Origin: a virus
IMG/VR virus record: IMGVR_UViG_3300042308_001471
Span: 1 to 25,981 of that record
Length of the DNA: 25,981 bases
Strand: one strand, 5' to 3'
The position numbers and the translations under genes were made by a program. Shown piece by piece: positions 9,580 to 16,275 of the stretch. Numbering within the stretch: position 1 is the first letter of the stretch; each line of letters opens with the position of its first letter. The notes below the pieces were generated by a model, which was not told where the DNA came from, did not search any database, and saw only the letters and a program-made list of their open reading frames with translations.

Positions 9580-10308
9580 TTAGTCTAATAAAATCGTTAA
9601 ACAATTTTCAAAAGTAAATTCAATTGAATCTGGATTAACAACTTTTATTGAACGCGTTCCAATCAAAGCTGCAATATTTACTGAAATGTTTATTTGAATT
9701 TCAGAATCTGAAACAAAATCTGTTGAATTAATTGTAATTAATGTTCCGTTTATTTCAATTGTTGCTCCATCAATAAATCCGGTTCCAAAAATTGAAATTG
9801 TTTTTGTTTGTCCCTGGTAAATTGAGTTATCTACAATTAAATCAATAACCGGATTAGAATAATAAAATGGGGCCTGTGGGCAAATTCCATCTTCTTGTTT
9901 TAATTTAACTTGAAACTGCAAAACGATTCCGGTTAAATTCTGGTCCAGGAAATTAAACACATCATTTAATGAAACTTCACTTACTTCAAAAACTTCTGGA
10001 TGCGCAATTAGATTTGTTACAAATTGATTAGCAACATATCGTTTTGATTCAATTATTTCGTTATGCTGTTCCTGCGTGAATTCCGGTTCCGATTTATCGC
10101 AGAATAAAATTAATGGAGAATACTGTTCTTTGATTTGAGCAAATTTGGAATCCCGGATAAATTTAAAATTAATAGGCTGGTCCATGAATACACATGGTAA
10201 AGCAACTTTATCCGCTTGAACGTTCTGCAGCCATTTTGGACCGGAATAAAATAATCCAGCTCCCATGATTGGATTTGAACAACTTTTTAAAATTTCAACT
10301 ATTCTCAT
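9580..10308 (-). CDS. Virion protein with C-terminal IPT/TIG (Ig-like) domain
   Basis: The 242-aa protein has two parts. Residues 1-145 form an alpha/beta domain I do not recognise, which by position could be a tail terminator or completion protein. Residues about 153-236 read as an IPT/TIG Ig-like fold: SNPVIDLIVDNSIYQGQTKT, then the FGTGFIDGATIEING core and a final IGTRSIKVVNPDS strand pair. Such domains are often appended to phage tail proteins and are thought to aid surface contact. The ATG at 10308 lies exactly 2 nt after the stop of the frameshifted extension of the upstream gene. That tight packing supports both this start and the reality of the extension. Confidence 0.72.
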   Translation of the reverse strand: MRIVEILKSCSNPIMGAGLFYSGPKWLQNVQADKVALPCVFMDQPINFKFIRDSKFAQIKEQYSPLILFCDKSEPEFTQEQHNEIIESKRYVANQFVTNLIAHPEVFEVSEVSLNDVFNFLDQNLTGIVLQFQVKLKQEDGICPQAPFYYSNPVIDLIVDNSIYQGQTKTISIFGTGFIDGATIEINGTLITINSTDFVSDSEIQINISVNIAALIGTRSIKVVNPDSIEFTFENCLTILLD

Positions 10309-10310
10309 AA

Positions 10311-10589
10311 TTATTTATTGTGTTTGCGTTCATGTTCTTTCATTATTAACTTTTCATAACGCTGGTTATATTTTCTAAGCTCTGAACGCATTTTAAACGT
10401 AAGGTTAACTTCATACATTGATAAATCCATTACAGCGGAATACATTAGTGGATTTCCTTCTGCGAGCGAATAAATCGCGCTGAATTTACCAAATTTCTCC
10501 AGCTGTTTAACTCCAGCTTTGGTTTCGATTTCGGTATATCCTTCATCTGTTCCCTTTGCTTTTGTAGAGAAATCAACAATTTGTTCAAA
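10311..10589 (-). CDS. -1 frame extension (T part) of the tail-chaperone-like gene
   Basis: This has no sensible start of its own. In the -1 frame it reads FEQIVDFSTKAKGTDEGY, then KQLEKFGKFSAIYSLAEGN, then MYEVNLTFKMRSELRKYNQR, ending HERKHNK and TAA. That is 92 residues with normal composition. It stops 2 nt before the ATG of the next gene at 10308, matching the close packing of the operon, whereas the zero-frame stop leaves a gap of about 135 nt. Joined at codon 176 of the upstream frame it makes a 268-aa protein. In lambda-type phages the longer chaperone form recruits the tape measure; that role is only inferred here. Confidence 0.75.
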   Translation of the reverse strand, partial: FEQIVDFSTKAKGTDEGYTEIETKAGVKQLEKFGKFSAIYSLAEGNPLMYSAVMDLSMYEVNLTFKMRSELRKYNQRYEKLIMKEHERKHNK

Positions 10590-11116
10590 AAAAAAGCGGA
10601 AATTGGATAAGCAATAAAAACCGGCATGTTCATCACTTCATTATTCGCAATGTTTTCAATGTCCTTTCTTGCTTCGATTTCTCTATCTCGAAACTTTCCT
10701 TTATAAATCATTGCGGCAATCATAAGCGGAATCTTTTCACAAAAGTTTGTGGATTCATTGGAAATTGTTTTTTCAAAAATCTCCATGCAGCCATAATTAA
10801 TTAATCCTGGTTCAATATCTGTTTTATAAATATTATCTCCACATTTAAATTCTTTTGGGCAAATCCATTCATCTTTATCCAGTTTAGTTTGCATAATAAA
10901 ATTATATGCAGGACCAGCTATTTTGGTTATAATCTCATAAGGTAAATCTAAAAGTTCAGATTTGTCCAATGTTGAAACAATTGAGCAAAGAGTAACTAAA
11001 TCATTTTTATCTCCATTTGCCCATTGTAATAAATCAATTGTTTGACCAACAGTTAAATCTTCCCAACTTCCAGCAATTAAAATTGTTTTTCCGTTTAAAT
11101 CGAATGGTAAATTCAT
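10445..11116 (-). CDS. Tail-assembly-chaperone-like protein, zero-frame product
   Basis: The 223-aa frame starts at the ATG at 11116, 8 nt after the TerL stop. The N-terminus contains SWEDLTVGQTIDLL (17-30), a motif I associate with small Bacteroidetes phage proteins placed before tail genes and called tail assembly chaperones. The rest is helical, with a CPKEFKCG segment (86-93) and MPVFIAYPISAFF (164-176). From codon 177 the zero frame gives 47 basic residues of poor quality (LNKLLISLQKQREQ...), while the -1 frame stays open and reads as credible protein to 10311. The switch falls on a run of nine T on the coding strand. The favoured product is therefore a 268-aa fusion, either by programmed -1 frameshifting as in lambda G/GT or because one base was lost from the homopolymer in the assembly. 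Confidence 0.7.
   Translation of the reverse strand: MNLPFDLNGKTILIAGSWEDLTVGQTIDLLQWANGDKNDLVTLCSIVSTLDKSELLDLPYEIITKIAGPAYNFIMQTKLDKDEWICPKEFKCGDNIYKTDIEPGLINYGCMEIFEKTISNESTNFCEKIPLMIAAMIYKGKFRDREIEARKDIENIANNEVMNMPVFIAYPISAFFLNKLLISLQKQREQMKDIPKSKPKLELNSWRNLVNSARFIRSQKEIH
10586..10597 (-). promoter_or_regulatory. Slippery homopolymer, probable -1 ribosomal frameshift site
   Basis: The coding strand reads GCT TTT TTT TTG AAC, with nine consecutive T (plus strand A at 10587-10595). In the zero frame this holds the heptamer T TTT TTT and also T TTT TTG, both valid X XXY YYZ slip sites. A -1 slip continues as TTT GAA CAA into the open extension. A homopolymer miscount in the read assembly would look identical. 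Confidence 0.6.
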
Positions 11117-11124
11117 GTTTCTTT

Positions 11125-12351
11125 TTATCGTTTTCCAGGTGAAGTTATTATTGAATCTTTTGTTTTCTTTCCAAGTAAACCAACAATTCCATATCGAATC
11201 GCATCCAATGCATGGTTAAATCTATCAACAGGTTTGTTTATTGTTTTACCGGATTTATCTATTTGCCAAATGTAATTCTTTATTTCTTTTTGGATGTTTG
11301 AACTTCTGACTAAATAAACCGGATATTGTTTTATTTTTTGGATTCCTTGAATTATTGAATCTGGTCCTTTGATAGTTGATTGAATATTAAATCCTGCAGT
11401 TAATATTTCTTTTATTGATTTTGGTTCAGCTGAATCCGCAAAGATTAAATCATTACGTTTTATTCCTGCTTCTAACATTCGTTTACATATTTCCGGATTA
11501 GTTAATCCATAATCATAAATTAACTCCTGGATGTAAATTGCTCCTTCTGAAAGCCTAATGTGAACTAATGCTGTTGGGTCATTGGTAAAACCAAAATCTA
11601 AACCATAACATTCCATTTTAAAATGTTCCGGCATGACATCGACTGAATGCCAGTTTTCATAAACTTTTCCGCGTTTTCCTCCTCCCCAAAAACCAAACAC
11701 ATCTGAACGAGCTGCTTCCGGGTCATCTTTAACCATGCGCTCCAGAACGCGAATATAATCTGGATGCAGGTTTTTAAAATTGTCTTTGTATGTCGCATGA
11801 ATCAGTAATGTATCTTCCGGCCTTACCTTATCATGGAATTCAGATTTTAAAAAGCAATCTTCATTATCCGTATTGTAAGTAAACACAATTTCCAATTCAG
11901 CTCCCTTCATTGAACGCAATGATTTATCCAACTTATCAAAATCGTCTTTATTAACTTCATCTGCTTCTTCAATCCAAACAAATGTTGCTTCAGTAATGGA
12001 TTTCATTTTCGCTGTTGAATTTCCAGATGCGGCCCGGAATCCCTTTGCAAAAATTCGATTTCCTGTTTTCAAATGCGTTATTTGCATCGTATTCTCCAGG
12101 ATATGGAAATCACTTTGCAATTCTTTTTCTTGAATGATATCAATTATTTGCTGGAATGAACTTCCGCGAATATCCGCGAAATGTTGACGAGCTAAAATGC
12201 CGCGAAAATATTCTGGAGAATAAAGTTTCGTTATAGCGTATTGAGCAACTTCAAATGAACGTCCAGCTCCCCTTCCACCAAATAAGTGTTTATAACGCTT
12301 CTTTGCCCGGTACAAATCGACATAAGCGTAATTAACGTTCAGCTGTTTCAT
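11125..12351 (-). CDS. terL: Terminase large subunit (TerL)
   Basis: The 408-aa protein has the full DNA-packaging motor layout. ATPase: GGRGAGRS at residues 25-32 as Walker A, with Arg in place of the usual Lys; TFVWIEEADE at 123-132 as Walker B with catalytic Glu; FTYNTDN around 157-163 as the coupling segment. RNase H-like nuclease: GLDFGFTNDPTA with D252, FADSAEPKSI with D306 and HALDAIRYG with D383. It cuts concatemers and drives DNA into the prohead through the portal. It starts at the ATG at 12351, overlapping TerS by 20 nt. Sequence style is close to Terminase_3/PBSX-type enzymes. The Arg in Walker A is a tolerated deviation in some terminases, and the rest looks intact. Confidence 0.96.
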   Translation of the reverse strand: MKQLNVNYAYVDLYRAKKRYKHLFGGRGAGRSFEVAQYAITKLYSPEYFRGILARQHFADIRGSSFQQIIDIIQEKELQSDFHILENTMQITHLKTGNRIFAKGFRAASGNSTAKMKSITEATFVWIEEADEVNKDDFDKLDKSLRSMKGAELEIVFTYNTDNEDCFLKSEFHDKVRPEDTLLIHATYKDNFKNLHPDYIRVLERMVKDDPEAARSDVFGFWGGGKRGKVYENWHSVDVMPEHFKMECYGLDFGFTNDPTALVHIRLSEGAIYIQELIYDYGLTNPEICKRMLEAGIKRNDLIFADSAEPKSIKEILTAGFNIQSTIKGPDSIIQGIQKIKQYPVYLVRSSNIQKEIKNYIWQIDKSGKTINKPVDRFNHALDAIRYGIVGLLGKKTKDSIITSPGKR

Positions 12352-12673
12352 CCATGTTTGTAAAAATTACTCTTAATGGTTCACCATCTTTTCCGGAATG
12401 CTCAAAACTTTGAATTGATTTTCCATGCGCGGAATCCATCAATTCCTTGTAAGCATTTGTATCTCCTTCTAAAGCTTTATCAATTTGCCGCAAAGTAATT
12501 TCATCCTGGATTTCCATTTTCTCTTTCTTTCCGGTTAATGGATTAAAACTTTCACGATTGATTTCTAACCATTGTCGAACAATTGTTGAACGATTCCTGG
12601 AACCTTTTGGCCTTCCGTTTGGATTGCCAGATTCACCTTTTTGAAACGGAATTAAATTATCTTCCTTTGCCAT
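12332..12673 (-). CDS. terS: Terminase small subunit-like protein (DUF5681-type N-terminus)
   Basis: This 113-aa protein begins with the signature FQKGESGNPNGRPKGSRNRS (residues 10-29), the DUF5681 pattern found in phage proteins encoded just before TerL. A basic helical stretch follows (TIVRQWLEINRESF), then a charged helical body with ITLRQIDKALEGDTNAY. Small terminase subunits recognise packaging sites and regulate TerL. Immediate overlap with TerL is the main support for the role. It is the first gene after a terminator and candidate promoter at 12.73-12.77 kb, so it probably opens the late operon. Confidence 0.8.
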   Translation of the reverse strand: MAKEDNLIPFQKGESGNPNGRPKGSRNRSTIVRQWLEINRESFNPLTGKKEKMEIQDEITLRQIDKALEGDTNAYKELMDSAHGKSIQSFEHSGKDGEPLRVIFTNMDETAER

Positions 12674-12721
12674 TTTAAATCTCTGTTTTTTCTCTGTAAA
12701 CGAAAAAAAATAATATTAGTT

Positions 12722-12737
12722 CTTTGAAACAAAGTTA
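12722..12737 (-). promoter_or_regulatory. Candidate late promoter -7 box (TAACTTTG)
   Basis: On the minus strand TAACTTTG (12737-12730) fits the Bacteroidetes -7 consensus TAnnTTTG. It lies about 57 nt upstream of the TerS start and directly after the T-tail of the early terminator. No clear TTG/TTTG -33 box is found at 17-23 nt, so a phage activator may be needed. A short palindrome, CTTTG-N3-CAAAG, overlaps the box at 12722-12734. Confidence 0.35.
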
Positions 12738-12742
12738 AATAA

Positions 12743-12774
12743 AAAATGCCAGATGAATTAACACCTGGCATTTT
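12743..12774 (-). terminator. Rho-independent terminator closing the early operon
   Basis: The arms AAAATGCCAG and CTGGCATTTT (10 bp, perfect) flank a 12-nt loop. On the minus strand the hairpin is followed by TTTTTT (plus A at 12741-12746, partly within the stem base). It sits 53 nt past the stop of the last early gene and just before the TerS promoter region. On the plus strand the downstream T run is only four, so the minus direction is favoured. Confidence 0.8.
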
Positions 12775-12826
12775 CAAAACAGCATAATCCCATATGCATT
12801 ATTCAAAACCTATTTACAAAGCTAAA

Positions 12827-13159
12827 TCAATTTTCAATTGCAGCTCGAATTAAATAATTTTCTTCTGGAAATATTTCAATATCAACTTCACAATAATCGA
12901 AATTAATTAATTCTCCTTCCGGGTCCCCATTGCAGAAATAATAATTAATTTCCATATGCAAACGTTCTTGGATTTTAAAGAATTCAGAATCTGAAATAAA
13001 AACATAATCAATTCCAAGTTTACTAAATGCTAATGCTTTAATTCCGATATCAATTTTATCTTCATCAAATAAATGAGTTATATCGCAATTCCATTTTTGT
13101 AACTGTTGGATTAATTCAATTTTGGTAAATCGTAATATTTGCCTGGAATAACCTTTCAT
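12827..13159 (-). CDS. Hypothetical protein, last gene of early operon
   Basis: The 110-aa ORF begins at the ATG at 13159, overlapping the previous stop by 4 nt (ATGA). The N-terminus is basic (MKGYSRQILRFTKIELIQQL); the C-terminal half is strongly acidic (DPEGELINFDYCEVDIEIFP at about residues 79-98). No membrane segment or catalytic motif is seen. The mixed charge and the place at the end of the replication operon suggest a small accessory protein, possibly one binding a host protein, but this is a guess. A terminator follows it. Confidence 0.65.
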   Translation of the reverse strand: MKGYSRQILRFTKIELIQQLQKWNCDITHLFDEDKIDIGIKALAFSKLGIDYVFISDSEFFKIQERLHMEINYYFCNGDPEGELINFDYCEVDIEIFPEENYLIRAAIEN

Positions 13160-13341
13160 AATTTTTGAATTTCTTTTTTAACATCAATCCAATAATCCAT
13201 AGTTGAAAAGGGAATTGTAGTAAATGGATTTGAATGTGGATTTGAATTAATTATTTCATTGACTGCGATTAACGCGGATTCCTTTGCTTTACCAATACAC
13301 ATTTTTTTAAATAACTCTTTTGCTTTTTCTGTTGGATTCAT
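13156..13341 (-). CDS. Small conserved Bacteroidetes phage protein, unknown function
   Basis: This 61-aa helical protein (EKAKELFKKMCIGKAKESAL, then AVNEIINSNPHS and DYWIDVKKEIQKL) follows a pattern I know from many short hypothetical proteins in Flavobacteriia and other Bacteroidetes phages: KAKEL...AKE.AL..V.EII...YW..VK.EI. Its function is unknown. Both ends overlap neighbours by about 4 nt, so it is translationally coupled in the early operon. No DNA-binding or membrane motif is visible. Confidence 0.65.
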   Translation of the reverse strand: MNPTEKAKELFKKMCIGKAKESALIAVNEIINSNPHSNPFTTIPFSTMDYWIDVKKEIQKL

Positions 13342-13562
13342 TTTTCAAAAGTTTCGTTATAATATTTTTCAGAATCCGGAAAGCTGCACAATGAATTAAT
13401 GTCATAACCTTTGTTATAAGCATTTATTATTTCTTTTTTTTCTGTTTCAACATAGCTTTCAATTATTTCTAAAACTTCCGGATAATCTTTATTTAATCCT
13501 TTATGAGATTTCAAAATAAAAAGAATGCTGTTAATTGGAGATTTTGTTTTTAAAAAGCTCAT
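13338..13562 (-). CDS. Small protein of the 'EIINAY..G...YYNETF' type
   Basis: This 74-aa protein carries ETEKKEIINAYNKGYDI and ends EKYYNETFEK. The same core (MEKEQIINAYDSG...DYYKATFE) occurs in the 63-aa gene at 16259-16450, so the two are probably paralogues or share a domain. I know this pattern from numerous short Bacteroidetes phage hypotheticals with no assigned role. It overlaps both neighbours by about 4 nt. It has a short hydrophobic N-terminal stretch (INSILFILK) but no clear TM. Confidence 0.65.
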   Translation of the reverse strand: MSFLKTKSPINSILFILKSHKGLNKDYPEVLEIIESYVETEKKEIINAYNKGYDINSLCSFPDSEKYYNETFEK

Positions 13563-13990
13563 GGTTCAAATGCTTCAAGTTTAGATTGCGTTCCTAAATT
13601 ATCAATTGCTTCTGGTGAATCATTCCAGGAACATATTAAAGTTTCATTTGGTAAACGAAAATCTGAATATAGAAAGTTGATTGGATTTTGATTTCCATGT
13701 TTTGAAATTACTGATTCATCGCGGCGAATTTCGCATCTGGTAATTAAAAATTCAATCATTGCATCATGGTCGATAAATTCAAAACCATTTGCTTTCAATG
13801 CTTCCCGGATTCCGTTTTCAACAAATCGTGTATACTGTTCTTGAGTCGAATTTAGAATTTCAATTGCATCTGAATTATCTTTCAATTTAGTTTTTAATAA
13901 ATCATTTCCATAAATTTCTGCAGTAAATTGTAAAGCTGCATTAATTTGTTCACGTTTATTAAATTTCGGTTTTGCTTTTTTTGCTTTCAT
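13559..13990 (-). CDS. Hypothetical protein downstream of the helicase
   Basis: The 143-aa protein starts at the ATG at 13990, 11 nt after the DnaB stop. The very basic N-terminus (MKAKKAKPKFNKREQ) is followed by a helical domain (INAALQFTAEIYGNDLLKTK) and a mixed C-terminal half with FLITRCEIRRDESVI at about 81-95. No catalytic signature is recognised. The basic tail would suit nucleic-acid contact, and its place beside DnaB suggests a replication accessory role; both points are inference. Confidence 0.65.
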   Translation of the reverse strand: MKAKKAKPKFNKREQINAALQFTAEIYGNDLLKTKLKDNSDAIEILNSTQEQYTRFVENGIREALKANGFEFIDHDAMIEFLITRCEIRRDESVISKHGNQNPINFLYSDFRLPNETLICSWNDSPEAIDNLGTQSKLEAFEP

Positions 13991-14001
13991 ATTATTTTTT
14001 T

Positions 14002-15402
14002 TTAAAATGGCATTTCTCTATCTACTTCGTAAAAGTTTTTGTTAGGCTGCAAATTAGTTTTTATTTCTTGAAATGTATTTGGATTTTCATTCATTCCATA
14101 AAAACTGCTCATTGTCGAATTATGTCGAAATCCAACAGAACCTGTTGCTCCTTGTCGATGCTTTTCAAAAAGAAGAAATATTTCATTTGTGTATGGTTCA
14201 CCGGTTTCTTCATTTTTTAGTTCATAATATTCTGGTCTCCAAATAAATGCAACGGTATCTGCATCTTGTTCAATTGAACCTGATTCACGCAAATTAGATA
14301 ACATTGGTTTTTTATCCGCTGTTTGTTCACATTGTCTATTCAATTGAGCTAAAACAATAAATGGAATGTTTAGTTCTTTTTGTGCAGCTTTCAATGTTCT
14401 GGATATCTGCGAAACTTCTGCTTCCCGGTTTCCACCTTTAAAGCCTTCTAATGTCATAAGCTGCAAATAATCTATTACTACCCAATTACATTGATTTAAT
14501 CGAACCTGCTTCTTAATAATGCGAATTGATTCGTTAACTCCACATCCAGCTTTATCATAAATCTTGAATGGTTTTTTTTCTACAATTCCAATTGTTTTTT
14601 CAAAGTGAATCAATTCATCCTGGTTTAGTGTTCCATCTCGCAAAGCAGATGAACGAATTCGTTCGTTTGCGTTTTGCAGGATTAAACGCTGTGTTAATTG
14701 AGATTGCGACATTTCAAGATTGAAATAGATTCCAGGTTTTCCAGTTTGCATTCCAAAAAATAAAGCTAATGCAGTTTTACCCATTGATGGACGAGCTCCA
14801 ATTATAATGAATTCGTTCTGGAATCCTCCAGTAAATTTATTGATTGCTTCTATGCCGGTATTTAATCCGCTTGTTTCACCAGATTTTGAAAGTTCAGCTC
14901 TACGATAATATGCTTCACGTTCATTTCCTGTTAGTTCTGGCATTTCAACTATTTTTTGCAGCTCAATTCCTTCTTGAGTTAAATTGGTTAAACGTTTAAT
15001 AATTTCTTCAGCAATATCTCTACCTGGTTTATTTTCATGTAATCCAATTCCAACTTCATAATATATTTTAGCTATAGAACGCGTTATAAATGCATTTTTA
15101 AGCGTTTCTAAGACTTCAGGGATATCTTCATTATAAGTTACATTTTGAGTGAAGGAAATCGCTTCTAAGTATTCCGGCATTAAAAATGAATCTGAAGTTT
15201 TCCATGCAGCTAATAATGTCATTGCTTCCGGCCTTTTATTTTCATCGCTTATTTTTTTTATAATTCGGAATGTTTTTTTGCAAAGCTCATGCTCAAAATG
15301 ATGGACATCAATTTGCATAATTATTTCCTTGTAAACATCTCCAGGAGATAACAAGATTCCGATTAATGTTTTTTCAATATGTTCGTTTGGATTATTATTC
15401 AT
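14002..15402 (-). CDS. dnaB: Replicative DNA helicase, DnaB family
   Basis: The 466-aa protein has an N-terminal DnaB helical domain (residues 1-105), a linker, and a RecA-like domain. Motifs: Walker A GARPSMGKTA (202-211), NLEMS (228-232), Walker B WVVIDYLQLM (307-316) with D311, AQLNRQ (352-357), the LRESGSIEQDAD segment (371-382), and the arginine finger R416 in KHRQGATG. This is a 5'-3' hexameric helicase for the phage fork. It overlaps the upstream replication gene by 8 nt, matching the initiator/helicase pairing of lambda-like replication modules. Length is typical of phage DnaB proteins and all key residues are present. Confidence 0.97.
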   Translation of the reverse strand: MNNNPNEHIEKTLIGILLSPGDVYKEIIMQIDVHHFEHELCKKTFRIIKKISDENKRPEAMTLLAAWKTSDSFLMPEYLEAISFTQNVTYNEDIPEVLETLKNAFITRSIAKIYYEVGIGLHENKPGRDIAEEIIKRLTNLTQEGIELQKIVEMPELTGNEREAYYRRAELSKSGETSGLNTGIEAINKFTGGFQNEFIIIGARPSMGKTALALFFGMQTGKPGIYFNLEMSQSQLTQRLILQNANERIRSSALRDGTLNQDELIHFEKTIGIVEKKPFKIYDKAGCGVNESIRIIKKQVRLNQCNWVVIDYLQLMTLEGFKGGNREAEVSQISRTLKAAQKELNIPFIVLAQLNRQCEQTADKKPMLSNLRESGSIEQDADTVAFIWRPEYYELKNEETGEPYTNEIFLLFEKHRQGATGSVGFRHNSTMSSFYGMNENPNTFQEIKTNLQPNKNFYEVDREMPF

Positions 15403-16042
15403 AATGCAGTTTTGATTTTGAAGGTTTTTTTGTTATGTATTTCCCTGCGTTTTTTGGGTCTGTTGCCATTTCATAAAGCTTGTTTTTGATTCCGAAACTT
15501 GAGAATTGATTAACACGAATTCCACCATTTTCATTTGGAGTAGTGTAATGATTAATAAAATCTTTAATTAATATTTCATTATATCCATTGAATGGATGTT
15601 CGTTTAAGAATTTTTGAACTTCTGAAATAAATTCTGCTTCATTGCATTTTTTAAACCATTTGCCCAAATCCAAATTTGGATTTACTAATTGATTTCTTTT
15701 TAAATCAATTTCATCTTTATCCTTATCTTCATCCTTATCCTTATCCTTATCCTTATAGGCTTGTACTTCGCTTACAATTCGCTTCGGTTTCGCTTTTAAT
15801 TCGCTTCCGTTTCGCTTCCGTTTGGCTTTACTTCCGTTTATGAAATTAGTGTTTCCTTTCTCTAAAACCGGCCTTATTAAACCAAAAAAAGCTTTGTTGA
15901 TTCCAGTTAATTCTGGTTCATTAAAGTTCAAAGAATATTCAAAAATCGCATTGTAAATTATTGCTTGGTTTTCTAAATCCAGCTCCTGCAATGATTCATA
16001 AATTGACCGGTAAAAAATGCATGTATCTCTATTTTCCATCAT
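15395..16042 (-). CDS. DUF6291-type replication initiator/organiser protein
   Basis: The first ATG pair is at 16042/16039, giving about 215 aa; a longer frame to 16063 uses TTG and is less likely. Residues 1-75 fit DUF6291 (IFYRSIYESLQELDLENQAI, then GLIRPVLEKGNTNF). Next come a Lys/Arg-rich linker, an acidic-basic KDKDKDKDEDKDKD run, and a C-terminal helical region (GKWFKKCNEAEFISEVQKFL, then IKDFINHY) resembling DnaD or initiator tails. Such proteins bind the origin and load DnaB, the next gene, which overlaps it by 8 nt. The linker-coding DNA contains a regular repeat array described separately; since its 11-bp period is out of step with codons, it is not an amino-acid repeat. Confidence 0.82.
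   Translation of the reverse strand: MMENRDTCIFYRSIYESLQELDLENQAIIYNAIFEYSLNFNEPELTGINKAFFGLIRPVLEKGNTNFINGSKAKRKRNGSELKAKPKRIVSEVQAYKDKDKDKDEDKDKDEIDLKRNQLVNPNLDLGKWFKKCNEAEFISEVQKFLNEHPFNGYNEILIKDFINHYTTPNENGGIRVNQFSSFGIKNKLYEMATDPKNAGKYITKKPSKSKLHYE
15711..15758. repeat. Hexanucleotide tandem repeat (TTATCC/GGATAA)
   Basis: Eight hexamers run from 15711 to 15758, mostly TTATCC with TCATCT, TTATCT, TCATCC and TTATAG variants. In frame it encodes the alternating Lys-Asp run of the initiator protein. It is a microsatellite prone to length change in steps of two residues. It abuts the 11-bp array and may serve as linker or unwinding spacer. Confidence 0.8.
15767..15828. repeat. Iteron-like array, TTCGCTT every 11 bp
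   Basis: TTCGCTT starts at 15767, 15778, 15789, 15800 and 15811, with a one-mismatch copy (TTGGCTT) at 15822. Spacing is exactly 11 bp each time, about one helical turn, so a bound protein would array on one DNA face. Because 11 is not a multiple of 3, the repeats fall in rotating codon phase and cannot be explained by protein repetition. Confidence 0.8.
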
Positions 16043-16275
16043 TGACAATGTTTTAATAAACAATATATTTTACCATGAATAACTTTTCCAAATTCACATT
16101 TACCAGAACGGATTTCATAATAATTCAAATTGCAGTTTAATTCCCACATTTTATGAAATGTCCAGTTATTTTCCATTTTTTCAATGAATTCTTCATAAGT
16201 TAAATCCATTTCATCCAGCATTATAAACGGTTCCGTTTTATGCTTTAACAGATAATGTTCATATTCCAGTTTCAT
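16039..16275 (-). CDS. Hypothetical protein before the initiator
   Basis: The chosen start is the ATG at 16275 (78 aa, MKLEYEHYLLKHKTEPF); a longer frame to 16305 needs GTG and would overlap the upstream gene more. The protein is acidic, with an EMDLTYEEFIEKMENNWTFH core and a C-terminal CEFGKVIHGKIYCLL stretch containing two Cys. It is not a recognised family. It overlaps the upstream 63-aa gene by 17 nt and joins the initiator start with ATGA-type overlap, so it is coupled to the replication genes. Confidence 0.6.
   Translation of the reverse strand: MKLEYEHYLLKHKTEPFIMLDEMDLTYEEFIEKMENNWTFHKMWELNCNLNYYEIRSGKCEFGKVIHGKIYCLLKHCQ

Larger units (their letters stand above)
15666..15828. other. 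Candidate replication origin inside the initiator gene
   Basis: Four elements lie side by side. A 6-copy array of TTCGCTT with an 11-bp period is at 15767-15828. A hexanucleotide repeat is at 15711-15758. An inverted repeat (AATTGATTT, 6-nt spacer, AAATCAATT) is at 15687-15710. A perfect 18-bp palindrome AAATCCAAATTTGGATTT is at 15666-15683. Iterons next to an A/T-rich stretch with dyad symmetry, inside the initiator gene, match the layout of the lambda O gene/ori. The pattern is seen; origin function is inferred. Confidence 0.6.

Noticed and set aside
10445-10585. Zero-frame tail of the chaperone-like gene as the main product
   Set aside because: The -1 frame over the same bases is longer, better composed and ends 2 nt before the next gene; the zero-frame tail may be only the short isoform.
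11598-11798. Minus-strand 66-aa ORF
   Set aside because: Lies in another frame inside TerL, whose motifs cover this part.
15711-15758. Lys-Asp hexamer repeat as a CRISPR or functional iteron array
   Set aside because: It is in codon frame and explained by the protein's Lys-Asp run; kept only as a microsatellite near the 11-bp array.
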